Below are positions 27,182-35,276 of a stretch of 63,377 nt of DNA, piece after piece (position 1 is the stretch's first letter; the number at the start of each line of letters is the position of its first letter). The notes beneath the pieces are model-generated. The model was not told the DNA's origin and did not search any database. It saw only the letters and a list, made by a program, of their open reading frames with translations. The stretch comes from RUG343 sp964486215. GTDB lineage: Bacteria > Bacillota_I > Bacilli_A > RF39 > UBA660. A program made the position numbers and the translations under genes. The stretch lies in NCBI GenBank assembly GCA_964486215.1, contig CAZALI010000004.1:1-63377 (forward strand). Direction: 5' to 3'.

Positions 27182-27283
27182 CTAGTCCACTCTAGCTAAT
27201 TGAATAGCTCCATAGCTAGCTATATCATTAATATCACATGTAACATCATCTTTAATATTCATCTGACAATTAGGACATATCAT
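27182..27283 (-). CDS. Small CxxC (zinc-ribbon-like) ORF, possibly a remnant
   Basis: A 33-codon ORF starting MICPNCQMNIKDDVTC, preceded by GGTGGTGATA at good spacing for a ribosome site. The opening is like the first knuckle of a zinc-ribbon protein, but the second CxxC pair is absent (only one later Cys), and the remainder is not like a known domain. It could be a small functional peptide or the remains of a longer zinc-ribbon gene. It lies in the 410-base gap between the LCP and glucosaminidase genes, reading toward LCP. Confidence 0.42.
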   Translation of the reverse strand: MICPNCQMNIKDDVTCDINDIASYGAIQLARVD

Positions 27284-27378
27284 ATTATCACCACCATAAT
27301 CGTAACAGAATTCAAATTATATGAAAAGCATCTTTGTAAATATATAAATTACTACGTAAAATAAATGTAAAAGTACAT

Positions 27379-27405
27379 AAATTTACACAAACTAAATGTA
27401 AATTT
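27379..27405. promoter_or_regulatory. Inverted repeat, candidate operator of the glucosaminidase gene
   Basis: AAATTTACA (27379-27387) and TGTAAATTT (27397-27405) are perfect inverted arms with nine bases between. A further half-site AAATGTAAA lies at 27363-27371. The right arm covers the region where the -35 of the downstream promoter would be, as expected for a repressor site. The regulator is unknown. Confidence 0.5.
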
Positions 27406-27416
27406 GCATATATAAT

Positions 27417-27425
27417 TGATATAAT
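27417..27425 (+). promoter_or_regulatory. Extended -10 promoter of the glucosaminidase gene
   Basis: TGaTATAAT (-10 at 27420-27425). The ribosome site AAGGAGG (27438-27444) and a GTG start follow. Confidence 0.75.
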
Positions 27426-27451
27426 ATAATTGACAATAAGGAGGTGTTAGT

Positions 27452-30400
27452 GTGAAGAAACTATTATTAATAGCTATTTTAATTATGTCTATAACTATTA
27501 ATGTCAAGGCAACTTCTGAAACTAACTACTCCTCAAGAAGTGTATGTTCTACTTTTGAAGTAGCAGATGCGACTAGTAGTGGAGGACTTACTAAAGTTAA
27601 TTGTTATACTGACTTTAATACTGCGAAGAATGCCGTTAAAGCTACTACAAATACTAATAGAGTAATACTTACTAAAGTTGGAAGTAAGACAAGAATAATA
27701 TATGCCAACTACGGAATAGTTGACTTTAGTTATAATCCAGCTCGTACATCAAATCTTTATGAAGCAAGTAGTCTAGATACTAGACAGTATACATATCTCG
27801 ATACACTAGACACTTCTATGGCTACTGATGGAGCTTTCATTGACACTGCTTATTCTTCTAGTAAAAAAGTTTACGCTGCTAAAGTAAAGTTCTCAGGCTT
27901 TACAGGATGGATTAATACTAATGAAATAGAAATAGTTCCTCTAACCTGGGTAAAACAAACATCTTACTATACAATTAATTCTGATATAGTACATAACTTT
28001 GTAAATAGACCTCAAATGTCTCCTAGTGGATCATCATCTAGAACTATTGGACCTAAACCTACAATGTTAAGTACTGGAACATATTATTCTTATGATGGAC
28101 ATTATTTCTATACTAATAGAACTAATATGTTAAAAGACTATAAAGCTGGTAATTATAATAATTCTGTTAATAAATCTAATCCATATTATAACTACTATAT
28201 GTATTTATCTAATCATACTAAAACTAATTATTCATCAATTAATATTGATGAGTATATTAGAAATGTTTTAGGTTATACTATGGATGCTTATGGTAAGAAA
28301 GCAGAGTCTAAAACATCTAGACTATATGGAAACGGACAATTTTTCTATAATGCTCAACAACTACATGGAGCTAATGCATTACTTGCCTTAAGTTTAAGTA
28401 GAAATGAAACAGGAAATGGTACAAGTAAATTAGCTGTTCAAAAGAATAATGGTTTTGGACTTAATGCTGTAGACTCTAATCCATATGAAGAAGCAGATTG
28501 GTATGCAAGCTTCCCATCATCTATAATGGGTTTTGCATCACACTGGATTACAGATTTATATGCGAATGCTACTAAATGGCATTACTTTGGTCCACAATAT
28601 GGTAATAAAGCTATAGGTATGAATGTTAAGTATGCATCAGATATTTATTGGTCTGAAAAAATGGCTTCATTCTATTATGCTTTTGATAAATATAATGGGC
28701 TTCAAGATTATAACTATTATCAATTAGGTATAATTAAATCTCCAGTTGCCGCTAGAAGTGCTGCTAAAACTTCAGCTAAAAAGATTTATGACTATCCAGA
28801 ATATGAAGATGCAGTTGTAATAGTAGGCGAGGTAGCAGGAGAAAGTGTAGGAGGATCAACTACATGGTATAAAGTAATGAGTGATGTAAATATAGACTCT
28901 AACTATAATGCTAAATCTGGTAATTATAATTGGACTACTTATGTCTATGTACCTGCATCCTACATTCAAAAAATAAATACACCAATCTCTGGTTATAAAG
29001 CACCTAATAGTGTACCTACATATAAAGATAGTAATTATACATATGATCTATTAGTAGAAAATACTAATTTAAAACCAAGAGTTGCTAAAAGTATAAAAGA
29101 TACACCTTTCTACTATAATTCAACTCTTCAAACTAAAACAGGTAAGACATTAAAGAATAATAGATATGTTATGGTATATGCTATAGCTAAAGAAGGAAGT
29201 ACTATTAAATCATACTTAGTCACAAGTGATTACTTTAAAGATCAAAAACACTGGATAAATGCTGATGCTATTACTTTTGTAACATCTGAGTATGGTAAAG
29301 AAACAGTCACTACTGAAGCAAATGCTTATTCTTGGGTTAACTATAATACTGAAGATGTTGCTTCTACTAAGATATCTGGTAAATATACAAATTCTTATTT
29401 CCCAATTTTAGGTACTACAAAAGTAGGATCAAATACATGGTATAAAGTACCAGTAGATATAAATGGTACAGAAAGAGAATTTGGTTACACACTAGCTTCT
29501 GCTCCAGATGTAAGCATAACTAAATATAAGTATACTGCTTCTAATAATCCACCAGTAATAAATGCATCTAATAAAGAAATAAAAGTAAATACTGAATTTG
29601 ATCCAATGAATGGAGTAACCGCAACAGACGTAGAAGATAAAGATATAACAAATAAAATAACTTATACATCAACAGTTAATAATAAAGTAGTAGGTACTTA
29701 TAAAGTAACTTATAAAGTAACAGATTCTGGTAATCTAACCACTACTAAAGAGATAACTGTAAAAGTATTATCTAATGATAAACCAGTAATAAATGCTACT
29801 GATATTACTATTAGACAAAACTCTTCATTTGATCCAAAAGCTTATGCTACTGCTTATGATACAGAAGATAAAGACATTACAAATAAAATAATAGTAAAAG
29901 AAAATACTGTTAATACTAAAGTAGTAGGAGAATATACTGTAGTATATGAAGTAACTGATAGTGATAAAAATACTACTACTAAAGAAGTTAAAGTAACAGT
30001 AAGAGAAGTACCACATACTGATATTGAAAATGTAAATTTAGATGATTATGATGAAAGAGATGGAGAATTCTATCTAGAATCTCTAACTTGGAATAATAAT
30101 ACCAAGAAATTTACTATTAGTGGTTACTTAATAGTATTAAATGTTAATAATATTGATAAACAATATGCCTTAGTATTAAAAGATAAGAATAGTGATAAAT
30201 CATATAATATAGAAATAGATAGTTGGTTAGATAATACTCCATATGACTTAGGTAGTGAAAATGGTAAATCATATACTGAGTCATGGTTTAAAGGAGAAAT
30301 AGACTTAGATATTACAAATGGAGATTATGACTTATATATGTTAGGTATAAGTGATTATGATTATACTCTACAAGAAGTAAATAACTTCTTCAATAAGAAT

Positions 30401-30958
30401 ATTGCTCGTCGTGGAGAAGATAATAATCATGGTTATAACTTTAAAGTACAACAGAGAAGTAGAACTAAATCTATTGAATTATCTATAAGAGATGAACTAT
30501 ACACAACAAGTACAGCACCTACAAGTAGAAATATGGTAAATGGTTACGATGAAATAAGCTTTAAAAACAATAAATTATACATGTATGCATATTCATATGA
30601 CTTTGATGTAGCTTATAATAATAACTTAGCTATCACAAGAAAAGTAATCTTTGAAAATACTACTACGTATGAACAAAGAGTATTTGATGTAGGATGTACA
30701 AGAGGACCATTTACTCTAGAAACTCTAGATAATAAAGATAAGACCTATGCATGGTATGAAAAAGAGCTAGATATATCAAATCTACCAATAGGTAATTACA
30801 ATGTACTAGTTTATACAAAGACAGCAAATGCCGCTAACTACGATGAATTAATTGATCTATCTAAACGTCTAAATAAAGAGACAACAATAGATGATAAGTC
30901 GTATAAAATAGCTGTTAATAAAGAAAGAAATAATAGAGTAGAGCTTACTATTAAGTAA
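27452..30958 (+). CDS. Secreted N-acetylglucosaminidase with SH3-like and Ig-like domains
   Basis: A 1168-residue secreted wall hydrolase starting with GTG, seven bases after AAGGAGG. Residues 1-20 are a signal peptide. After an SH3-like N-terminal region, a glucosaminidase domain (about 240-440) carries LSLSRNETGNGTSKLA, with the probable catalytic Glu, and NNGFGLNAVDSNP, as in LytD-type autolysins. Further SH3-like repeats (WYKV strands, about 440-690) and two DUF5011-like Ig domains (about 699-775 and 776-852; PVINA, DVEDKDITNKI, VVGTYKVTYKVTD) follow. The C-terminal 300 residues form an unassigned beta-rich region. No sortase signal or anchor is seen, so it is probably held by wall binding. 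Confidence 0.9.
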   Translation: MKKLLLIAILIMSITINVKATSETNYSSRSVCSTFEVADATSSGGLTKVNCYTDFNTAKNAVKATTNTNRVILTKVGSKTRIIYANYGIVDFSYNPARTSNLYEASSLDTRQYTYLDTLDTSMATDGAFIDTAYSSSKKVYAAKVKFSGFTGWINTNEIEIVPLTWVKQTSYYTINSDIVHNFVNRPQMSPSGSSSRTIGPKPTMLSTGTYYSYDGHYFYTNRTNMLKDYKAGNYNNSVNKSNPYYNYYMYLSNHTKTNYSSINIDEYIRNVLGYTMDAYGKKAESKTSRLYGNGQFFYNAQQLHGANALLALSLSRNETGNGTSKLAVQKNNGFGLNAVDSNPYEEADWYASFPSSIMGFASHWITDLYANATKWHYFGPQYGNKAIGMNVKYASDIYWSEKMASFYYAFDKYNGLQDYNYYQLGIIKSPVAARSAAKTSAKKIYDYPEYEDAVVIVGEVAGESVGGSTTWYKVMSDVNIDSNYNAKSGNYNWTTYVYVPASYIQKINTPISGYKAPNSVPTYKDSNYTYDLLVENTNLKPRVAKSIKDTPFYYNSTLQTKTGKTLKNNRYVMVYAIAKEGSTIKSYLVTSDYFKDQKHWINADAITFVTSEYGKETVTTEANAYSWVNYNTEDVASTKISGKYTNSYFPILGTTKVGSNTWYKVPVDINGTEREFGYTLASAPDVSITKYKYTASNNPPVINASNKEIKVNTEFDPMNGVTATDVEDKDITNKITYTSTVNNKVVGTYKVTYKVTDSGNLTTTKEITVKVLSNDKPVINATDITIRQNSSFDPKAYATAYDTEDKDITNKIIVKENTVNTKVVGEYTVVYEVTDSDKNTTTKEVKVTVREVPHTDIENVNLDDYDERDGEFYLESLTWNNNTKKFTISGYLIVLNVNNIDKQYALVLKDKNSDKSYNIEIDSWLDNTPYDLGSENGKSYTESWFKGEIDLDITNGDYDLYMLGISDYDYTLQEVNNFFNKNIARRGEDNNHGYNFKVQQRSRTKSIELSIRDELYTTSTAPTSRNMVNGYDEISFKNNKLYMYAYSYDFDVAYNNNLAITRKVIFENTTTYEQRVFDVGCTRGPFTLETLDNKDKTYAWYEKELDISNLPIGNYNVLVYTKTANAANYDELIDLSKRLNKETTIDDKSYKIAVNKERNNRVELTIK

Positions 30959-30967
30959 GCTCTTTTT
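30939..30967 (+). terminator. Terminator of the glucosaminidase gene
   Basis: AGAGCTTACT (30940-30949) pairs with AGTAAGCTCT (30954-30963), and T follow. The stop codon lies at the right arm. Confidence 0.9.
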
Positions 30968-30994
30968 ATTTGTTGAAATAATTAATAAAAGTAA

Positions 30995-31023
30995 TTGATT
31001 TTAAAACTATAGTTTGATAACAT
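30995..31023 (+). promoter_or_regulatory. Promoter of the candidate toxin mRNA
   Basis: TTGATT (30995-31000), 17 bases, then TAACAT (31018-31023) preceded by TGa. It predicts an RNA start near 31030 and a leader of about 60 bases. Confidence 0.55.
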
Positions 31024-31042
31024 AAACATTTGAACATTTAAC

Positions 31043-31080
31043 TGTTGGGTGTCTACCTCCTAAGTAAAAAGAGAGGAGGT
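31043..31080 (+). promoter_or_regulatory. Leader RNA that can hide the toxin ribosome site
   Basis: ACCTCCT (31055-31061) is perfectly complementary to AGGAGGT (31074-31080), which contains the Shine-Dalgarno. The overlapping segment TGTTGGGTGTCTACCT (31043-31058) can instead pair over 16 bases, including G-U pairs, with AGGTAGGCATTCAACA at 31223-31238 in the 3' tail. The two pairings share bases 31055-31058 and exclude one another. Confidence 0.6.
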
Positions 31081-31088
31081 TTGAGTAT

Positions 31089-31181
31089 ATGAAAAAACGC
31101 GAATATAGAATAAATATTCTCCGTTACTTATCACTCATTTTACTACTCATTACCTTACTGGTTTTAGTAATAAAAAAATGA
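31089..31181 (+). CDS. Small hydrophobic peptide, candidate type I toxin
   Basis: A 30-residue peptide starting MKKREYRINILRYLS, followed by one Leu/Ile/Val-rich helix and a Lys-Lys end. That is the form of membrane-acting type I toxins of Gram-positives (Fst/TxpA-like in design; no sequence match claimed). GGAGG (31075-31079) is nine bases before the ATG. Codons such as CGC, CTC and CTG occur together here though they are rare in the neighbours, which suggests transfer. The leader and tail can fold on each other and onto the ribosome site. It lies between the convergent glucosaminidase and PASTA genes; leftward read-through from the PASTA gene would be antisense to it. A dedicated antitoxin promoter was not found. 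Confidence 0.6.
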   Translation: MKKREYRINILRYLSLILLLITLLVLVIKK

Positions 31182-31250
31182 CACTTAATTTCATAAGAAA
31201 TTAAATGTCTATCCAAAAAATCAGGTAGGCATTCAACAATAAGTTGAATG
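31180..31250 (+). other. Two hairpins in the 3' tail of the candidate toxin mRNA
   Basis: GACACTTAATTTC (31180-31192) pairs with GAAATTAAATGTC (31197-31209) with one mismatch. CATTCAAC (31230-31237) pairs with GTTGAATG (31243-31250) around five bases. Neither is followed on the + strand by a long T run. The second hairpin competes with the 5'-3' pairing of the leader. On the - strand it is followed after nine bases by six T and may end the PASTA transcript. Confidence 0.5.
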
Positions 31251-31289
31251 TTCCCACTAATTAAATAATAACACAATATGTGTAATAAA

Positions 31290-33116
31290 TCAACTAGCTA
31301 GTACTATTGATACTGTATCACAACTACTAACAGTACCACCATCAAATCCTGATATAAAGTCTGCTGAATCATATCCATCAGCTTTTTTACAAGTCACATT
31401 TACTTTTAATCCAGAACACTTTCTAGTTAAAGAACTTCTTAAAGCACTCGCAGCACTATTACAATTATTATATTGTTCTAATACAGAATATATTTCAGCT
31501 GGTCTAAAACTACAGCTATTACATGTTGGAGTAGGAGTAGAAGATCCTCCTCCTGAAGAATGATTATTATTACCACTATTACTACTATTAGAAGAAGGTT
31601 TATTATTAGTATCTCTTCGCTCTTCAACATTCTTGCCTTTACTTACAGTAATAGTAACAGTTGTATTTTCACTTATCTTAGAACCACTTCTAATAGATTG
31701 AGAAATAACCTTACCTTCACTAACTTCACTACTACTTCTATAAACAATACTATATTTAATATTATTATCTTTTAATATAGATATAGCTTTTTCTCTACTT
31801 AATCCAACTACATCAGGCATCTTTATTTGATTACCATTAGATATAATAACTTTAATAACATCGCCACTCTTAATTACTTCTCCTTCTTTAACAGAGAATT
31901 TAATTATTTCACCTACAGCAACTTTATCACTAAATTCATGTTCTTCTTCGTATTTAACATTATGTTTATTAGCCCATTCATAGAATTCAGCTAAATCTTT
32001 AAAATGTTTCATTCTTAGTTTACCAAGAGATACATATACTTTAATAGTATCACCACTAGTTACTATATCTCCTTTTTTCTTATCACTACCTATAACAGTA
32101 TTTTTCTTAATCTTATCATCATACTTTTCTTCAAATTCTACTTTTAAATGATTCTTAATAATCCATTTAGTAACTTCTTTAATAGATTTACCTTTTAATT
32201 CTATAACTTTAATCTTTTTACCACGACTAACAGTAACAGTAATTTCTTTATCATCAATCTTAATTTCAGTACCAGGCTTTTCAGATTGTTTCATCACAAT
32301 ACCTTTTTTGTATTTATCAGAATAATCATCTTTAAATTTATATTTAACATGATGTTCTTCTAAATAGAATTTAGCTCTGAATTTACTCATACCAACAAGC
32401 TCTCTTAAACTAACACTTTCAAAGTCTAATTCTTCTCCATAAGAGAAAGTAATCTTAATATTATCACTTCTCTTCATAGTACCTTTACGACTTTGTTCTA
32501 TAACTGTTCCTTCTTTACTTTTGCTACTCTTAAACTTAATATCTACATTTCCTAAGAAATTCTCTTCTACAAATGAAATAACTTCTTCTTTTTTCCAACC
32601 ACTCATATCAGGAATTACTATTTCTTTACTTGGACTAGGTCCATCACTAATAGCAATCTTTAAAGTATCAATATCTTTTAAAGCTTCACCTTCACGAACA
32701 CTCTGTGTAATAACAAAGTTTTCTTTAACCATATCACTATATTCATATTCTTCTTCTAATTTTATATTATTTTTCACAGACCAATTAACTACATAGTCAA
32801 TACTTTTACCACTTAAATTAATCATTCTAGTATTCTTTATACTAATAATATTATTTGTATTTAGAATATTAAAAGTATAAAAAGCTATTAATAAAAGACT
32901 ACTCATAAAGACAATACTCTTACTTTTAGCTTTAAACTTAATAGAATATACTACATAAAATAATGTGAATAATACTAAAATAAAACTATTTATAAGTTCA
33001 TTAATATCTTTATCAATAATAATATTTCCTACAAAGTAAGCTACACTTAATAAGAAAGTTATAACTAAAAATATATCCACAATTATATGTTTATTACTTT
33101 TATTTTTCTTAGGCAT
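31290..33116 (-). CDS. Membrane protein with six PASTA-type repeats and a Cys-rich C-terminus
   Basis: A 608-residue protein with about three hydrophobic helices in the first 95 residues. Some six PASTA or PASTA-like repeats follow (about 95-500), each ending in a strand plus ISDG, FSYG, VSRG, VSLG, ISNG or VSKG; the second and last are the most canonical (VIPDMSGWKKEEV, MPDVVGLSREKAI). A Ser/Asn/Gly linker and a C-terminal domain with six Cys (CNSCSF and later) close it. PASTA repeats bind peptidoglycan or lipid II and normally sit on Ser/Thr kinases or PBPs; neither domain is present. It may be a wall-binding receptor or scaffold. The ATG follows AGGATGTGAT. Confidence 0.85.
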   Translation of the reverse strand: MPKKNKSNKHIIVDIFLVITFLLSVAYFVGNIIIDKDINELINSFILVLFTLFYVVYSIKFKAKSKSIVFMSSLLLIAFYTFNILNTNNIISIKNTRMINLSGKSIDYVVNWSVKNNIKLEEEYEYSDMVKENFVITQSVREGEALKDIDTLKIAISDGPSPSKEIVIPDMSGWKKEEVISFVEENFLGNVDIKFKSSKSKEGTVIEQSRKGTMKRSDNIKITFSYGEELDFESVSLRELVGMSKFRAKFYLEEHHVKYKFKDDYSDKYKKGIVMKQSEKPGTEIKIDDKEITVTVSRGKKIKVIELKGKSIKEVTKWIIKNHLKVEFEEKYDDKIKKNTVIGSDKKKGDIVTSGDTIKVYVSLGKLRMKHFKDLAEFYEWANKHNVKYEEEHEFSDKVAVGEIIKFSVKEGEVIKSGDVIKVIISNGNQIKMPDVVGLSREKAISILKDNNIKYSIVYRSSSEVSEGKVISQSIRSGSKISENTTVTITVSKGKNVEERRDTNNKPSSNSSNSGNNNHSSGGGSSTPTPTCNSCSFRPAEIYSVLEQYNNCNSAASALRSSLTRKCSGLKVNVTCKKADGYDSADFISGFDGGTVSSCDTVSIVLAS

Positions 33117-33157
33117 AATATCACATCCTATTCTATATACATTATATAATAAAGAGT

Positions 33158-33163
33158 ATTATA
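33158..33163 (-). promoter_or_regulatory. Candidate -10 box of the PASTA gene
   Basis: TATAAT on the - strand about 42 bases upstream of the ATG; no convincing -35 or TG extension. Confidence 0.4.
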
Positions 33164-33207
33164 ACGTAAAATAATTAAGTAAAATAATGTCTAGTACTTG
33201 TAAAATA

Positions 33208-33216
33208 TGATAAAAT
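33208..33216 (+). promoter_or_regulatory. Extended -10 promoter of the first GT2 gene
   Basis: TGaTAAAAT (-10 at 33211-33216), twenty bases before the start codon, in the divergent gap with the PASTA gene. Confidence 0.5.
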
Positions 33217-33236
33217 AAAAGGCAGTAGGTGATACT

Positions 33237-34148
33237 ATGTCTAAAGATAAAATATCTATTATTATTCCTTGTTTTAATGAAGAAGAATCTATCCCAATAA
33301 TTTATAAAGAAATAAAAAAAGTAATTAAAAAGATTAATACTAATCTTGAAATAATATTTATAGATGATGGATCTACAGATAATACATTAAATACAATAAA
33401 GAAGTTATCTAAAAAAGATAGAGTAGTAAGATATATTTCTTTTTCTAAGAATTTTGGTAAAGAAAGTGCTATGTATGCAGGTCTAAATTATTCTACAGGT
33501 AACTATGTCACAATAATGGACTGTGATATGCAAGATGATCCAAATAAGTTAATAGATATGTATAATATAATTACTACTGAGGATTATGACTGTGTAGGTC
33601 TATATTCTAAATATCACAAAGACTATAATATCTTTAGAAAAATAGGTACTAAGATTTGGTATAAATTATTTAGAATTGAAAGTTTAGCTGGAACTAGAGA
33701 TTATAGATTAATGAATAGAAAAGTAGTAGATGCATTCTTATCTCTAAAAGAGAGTAATAGGTATACAAAAGGTATATTTAATTATATAGGTTTTAAAACT
33801 AAATGGTTAGAGTATAAAACACCTAATAGAGTAGCTGGAAAATCTAAATACAATTTAAAGAAACTAACATCTTATTCAATAGAAGCTATCACATCATTCT
33901 CAATTAAGCCATTAATTATACCTATCTATTTAGGATTATTACTATTATTAATTTCAATTATATTGTTTATTCTTTTGATATTTAATTATTCTAAAATAAA
34001 TCTCTTAATAGGTTTAATAGTATTATTTACTAGTATAGAATTATTATTTATAGGAATTATAGGACTATATGTAGGAAAGATATATATGGAGTCGAAGAAT
34101 AGACCTCTATATATAATAAATGAAACAGAAAAAGATAATATTCAATAA
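33237..34148 (+). CDS. Polyprenyl-phosphate glycosyltransferase, GT2 (DPM1/GtrB-like)
   Basis: A 303-residue GT2 enzyme with two C-terminal membrane helices (about 225-285), the layout of enzymes that load a sugar on undecaprenyl phosphate. SIIIPCFNEEESIP opens the fold, FIDDGSTDNT binds the nucleotide, MDCDMQDDP is the metal-binding DxD and later QDD-type motif, and RVAGKSKYN closes the catalytic part. The ATG follows TAGGTG. It starts the polysaccharide locus, transcribed on its own promoter. The lipid-linked sugar would feed GT-C type enzymes such as those at 47.5 and 50 kb. Confidence 0.92.
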   Translation: MSKDKISIIIPCFNEEESIPIIYKEIKKVIKKINTNLEIIFIDDGSTDNTLNTIKKLSKKDRVVRYISFSKNFGKESAMYAGLNYSTGNYVTIMDCDMQDDPNKLIDMYNIITTEDYDCVGLYSKYHKDYNIFRKIGTKIWYKLFRIESLAGTRDYRLMNRKVVDAFLSLKESNRYTKGIFNYIGFKTKWLEYKTPNRVAGKSKYNLKKLTSYSIEAITSFSIKPLIIPIYLGLLLLLISIILFILLIFNYSKINLLIGLIVLFTSIELLFIGIIGLYVGKIYMESKNRPLYIINETEKDNIQ

Positions 34149-34149
34149 C

Positions 34150-34176
34150 TTGTTTAATTAATTTATATGTTATAAT
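34150..34176 (+). promoter_or_regulatory. Promoter of the GT4-GT2 operon
   Basis: TTGTTT (34150-34155), 15 bases, TATAAT (34171-34176) with the TGt extension. It lies just after the previous stop codon. Confidence 0.65.
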
Positions 34177-34199
34177 AATTATGATAAGTAGGTGAAATA

Positions 34200-35276
34200 A
34201 TGAAAAAGAAACTTCTTTTTACTAGCTATAGTTTAGACTTAGGTGGTATAGAAAAAGCTTTAGTAAATTTACTCAATATAATTAATTATGATAAGTATGA
34301 AGTAACCTTAGTTTTAGAGAAAAAAGAAGGTATCTTTTTAGATGAAATAAATCCTAATGTAAAAGTAGAAGAACTAAAAGTATCAAATATACATAATACT
34401 TTAATCAGAAAAGCTATTAACTTTACTAGAAAATTTTTATTTAAATTAAAATATCATAATAAATATGATTTTAGTTGCTGCTACGCAACATATAGTTATA
34501 GTAGTGCTAAAATAGCTCAAATAGCTTCAACTAATTCATCTATTTTTATACATGGTAATTATAATGATATGTATCCTAATAAAGATGAATTCTATGAATT
34601 CTTTAATTCTAGAAATATAAGTAATTTTAGAAAAATAATATTTGTATCTAATGAGAGTAAAGATGCTTTTTCTACTAGATATCCAGAGTTAAAAGATAAG
34701 TTCTTAGTATTAAATAATTTTATTGATACAGATGAAATAATTACTAAGAGTAAAGAAGAAATTGATATAGAGAAACCTACTGGTACTTTACTAGTATTTA
34801 TAGGAAGATTAGATGATCAGTCCAAGAAAGTATTCAGACAAATAAACTTAGTAAAAAATATTCCTGATATAAATTTATGGATAATAGGAGAAGGACCAGA
34901 TAGATCTAAATATGAAGATAAAGTACAAGAAGAAAAACTAACTTCTAGAATTAAATTCTTAGGTCAAAAGAAGAATCCATATCCATATATGAATAAAGCA
35001 GACTATATAATACTAACTTCTGATTATGAAGGATTCCCAGTAACTTATTTAGAAGCTATTACTTTGAATAAAGATATTATTACTACTATTCCTACTAGTG
35101 ATGATTTAATTGATATTAGAAATTATGGACATGTTATTTCTAAAGATGAAGATAAGATGATAGAAGAAGTAAAAGATATTATTAAAAGTAAAAGTACAGT
35201 AGAAAAAATAGATTTTAATAAGAAACAAAAAGAGAGAATTAAACAACTAGAAGAATTATTTGATGAGGTGATCTAA
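34200..35276 (+). CDS. Glycosyltransferase, GT4 family
   Basis: A 358-residue GT-B fold enzyme. The N-terminal LDLGGIEKALVNLL is the usual glycine loop. The C-terminal Rossmann domain has FIGRLDDQSKKV, IIGEGPDRSKYE and the donor-binding EGFPVTYLEAI with the conserved Glu pair. It has no membrane helices. Donor and acceptor cannot be predicted. The next gene starts on its stop codon, so expression is coupled. It starts the operon that runs to 41051. Confidence 0.9.
   Translation: MKKKLLFTSYSLDLGGIEKALVNLLNIINYDKYEVTLVLEKKEGIFLDEINPNVKVEELKVSNIHNTLIRKAINFTRKFLFKLKYHNKYDFSCCYATYSYSSAKIAQIASTNSSIFIHGNYNDMYPNKDEFYEFFNSRNISNFRKIIFVSNESKDAFSTRYPELKDKFLVLNNFIDTDEIITKSKEEIDIEKPTGTLLVFIGRLDDQSKKVFRQINLVKNIPDINLWIIGEGPDRSKYEDKVQEEKLTSRIKFLGQKKNPYPYMNKADYIILTSDYEGFPVTYLEAITLNKDIITTIPTSDDLIDIRNYGHVISKDEDKMIEEVKDIIKSKSTVEKIDFNKKQKERIKQLEELFDEVI

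Noticed and set aside
31089..31120. Antisense promoter inside the toxin ORF
   Set aside because: A TATATT on the - strand near 31103-31108 was considered, but no -35 at proper spacing was seen, so no antitoxin RNA gene was annotated.
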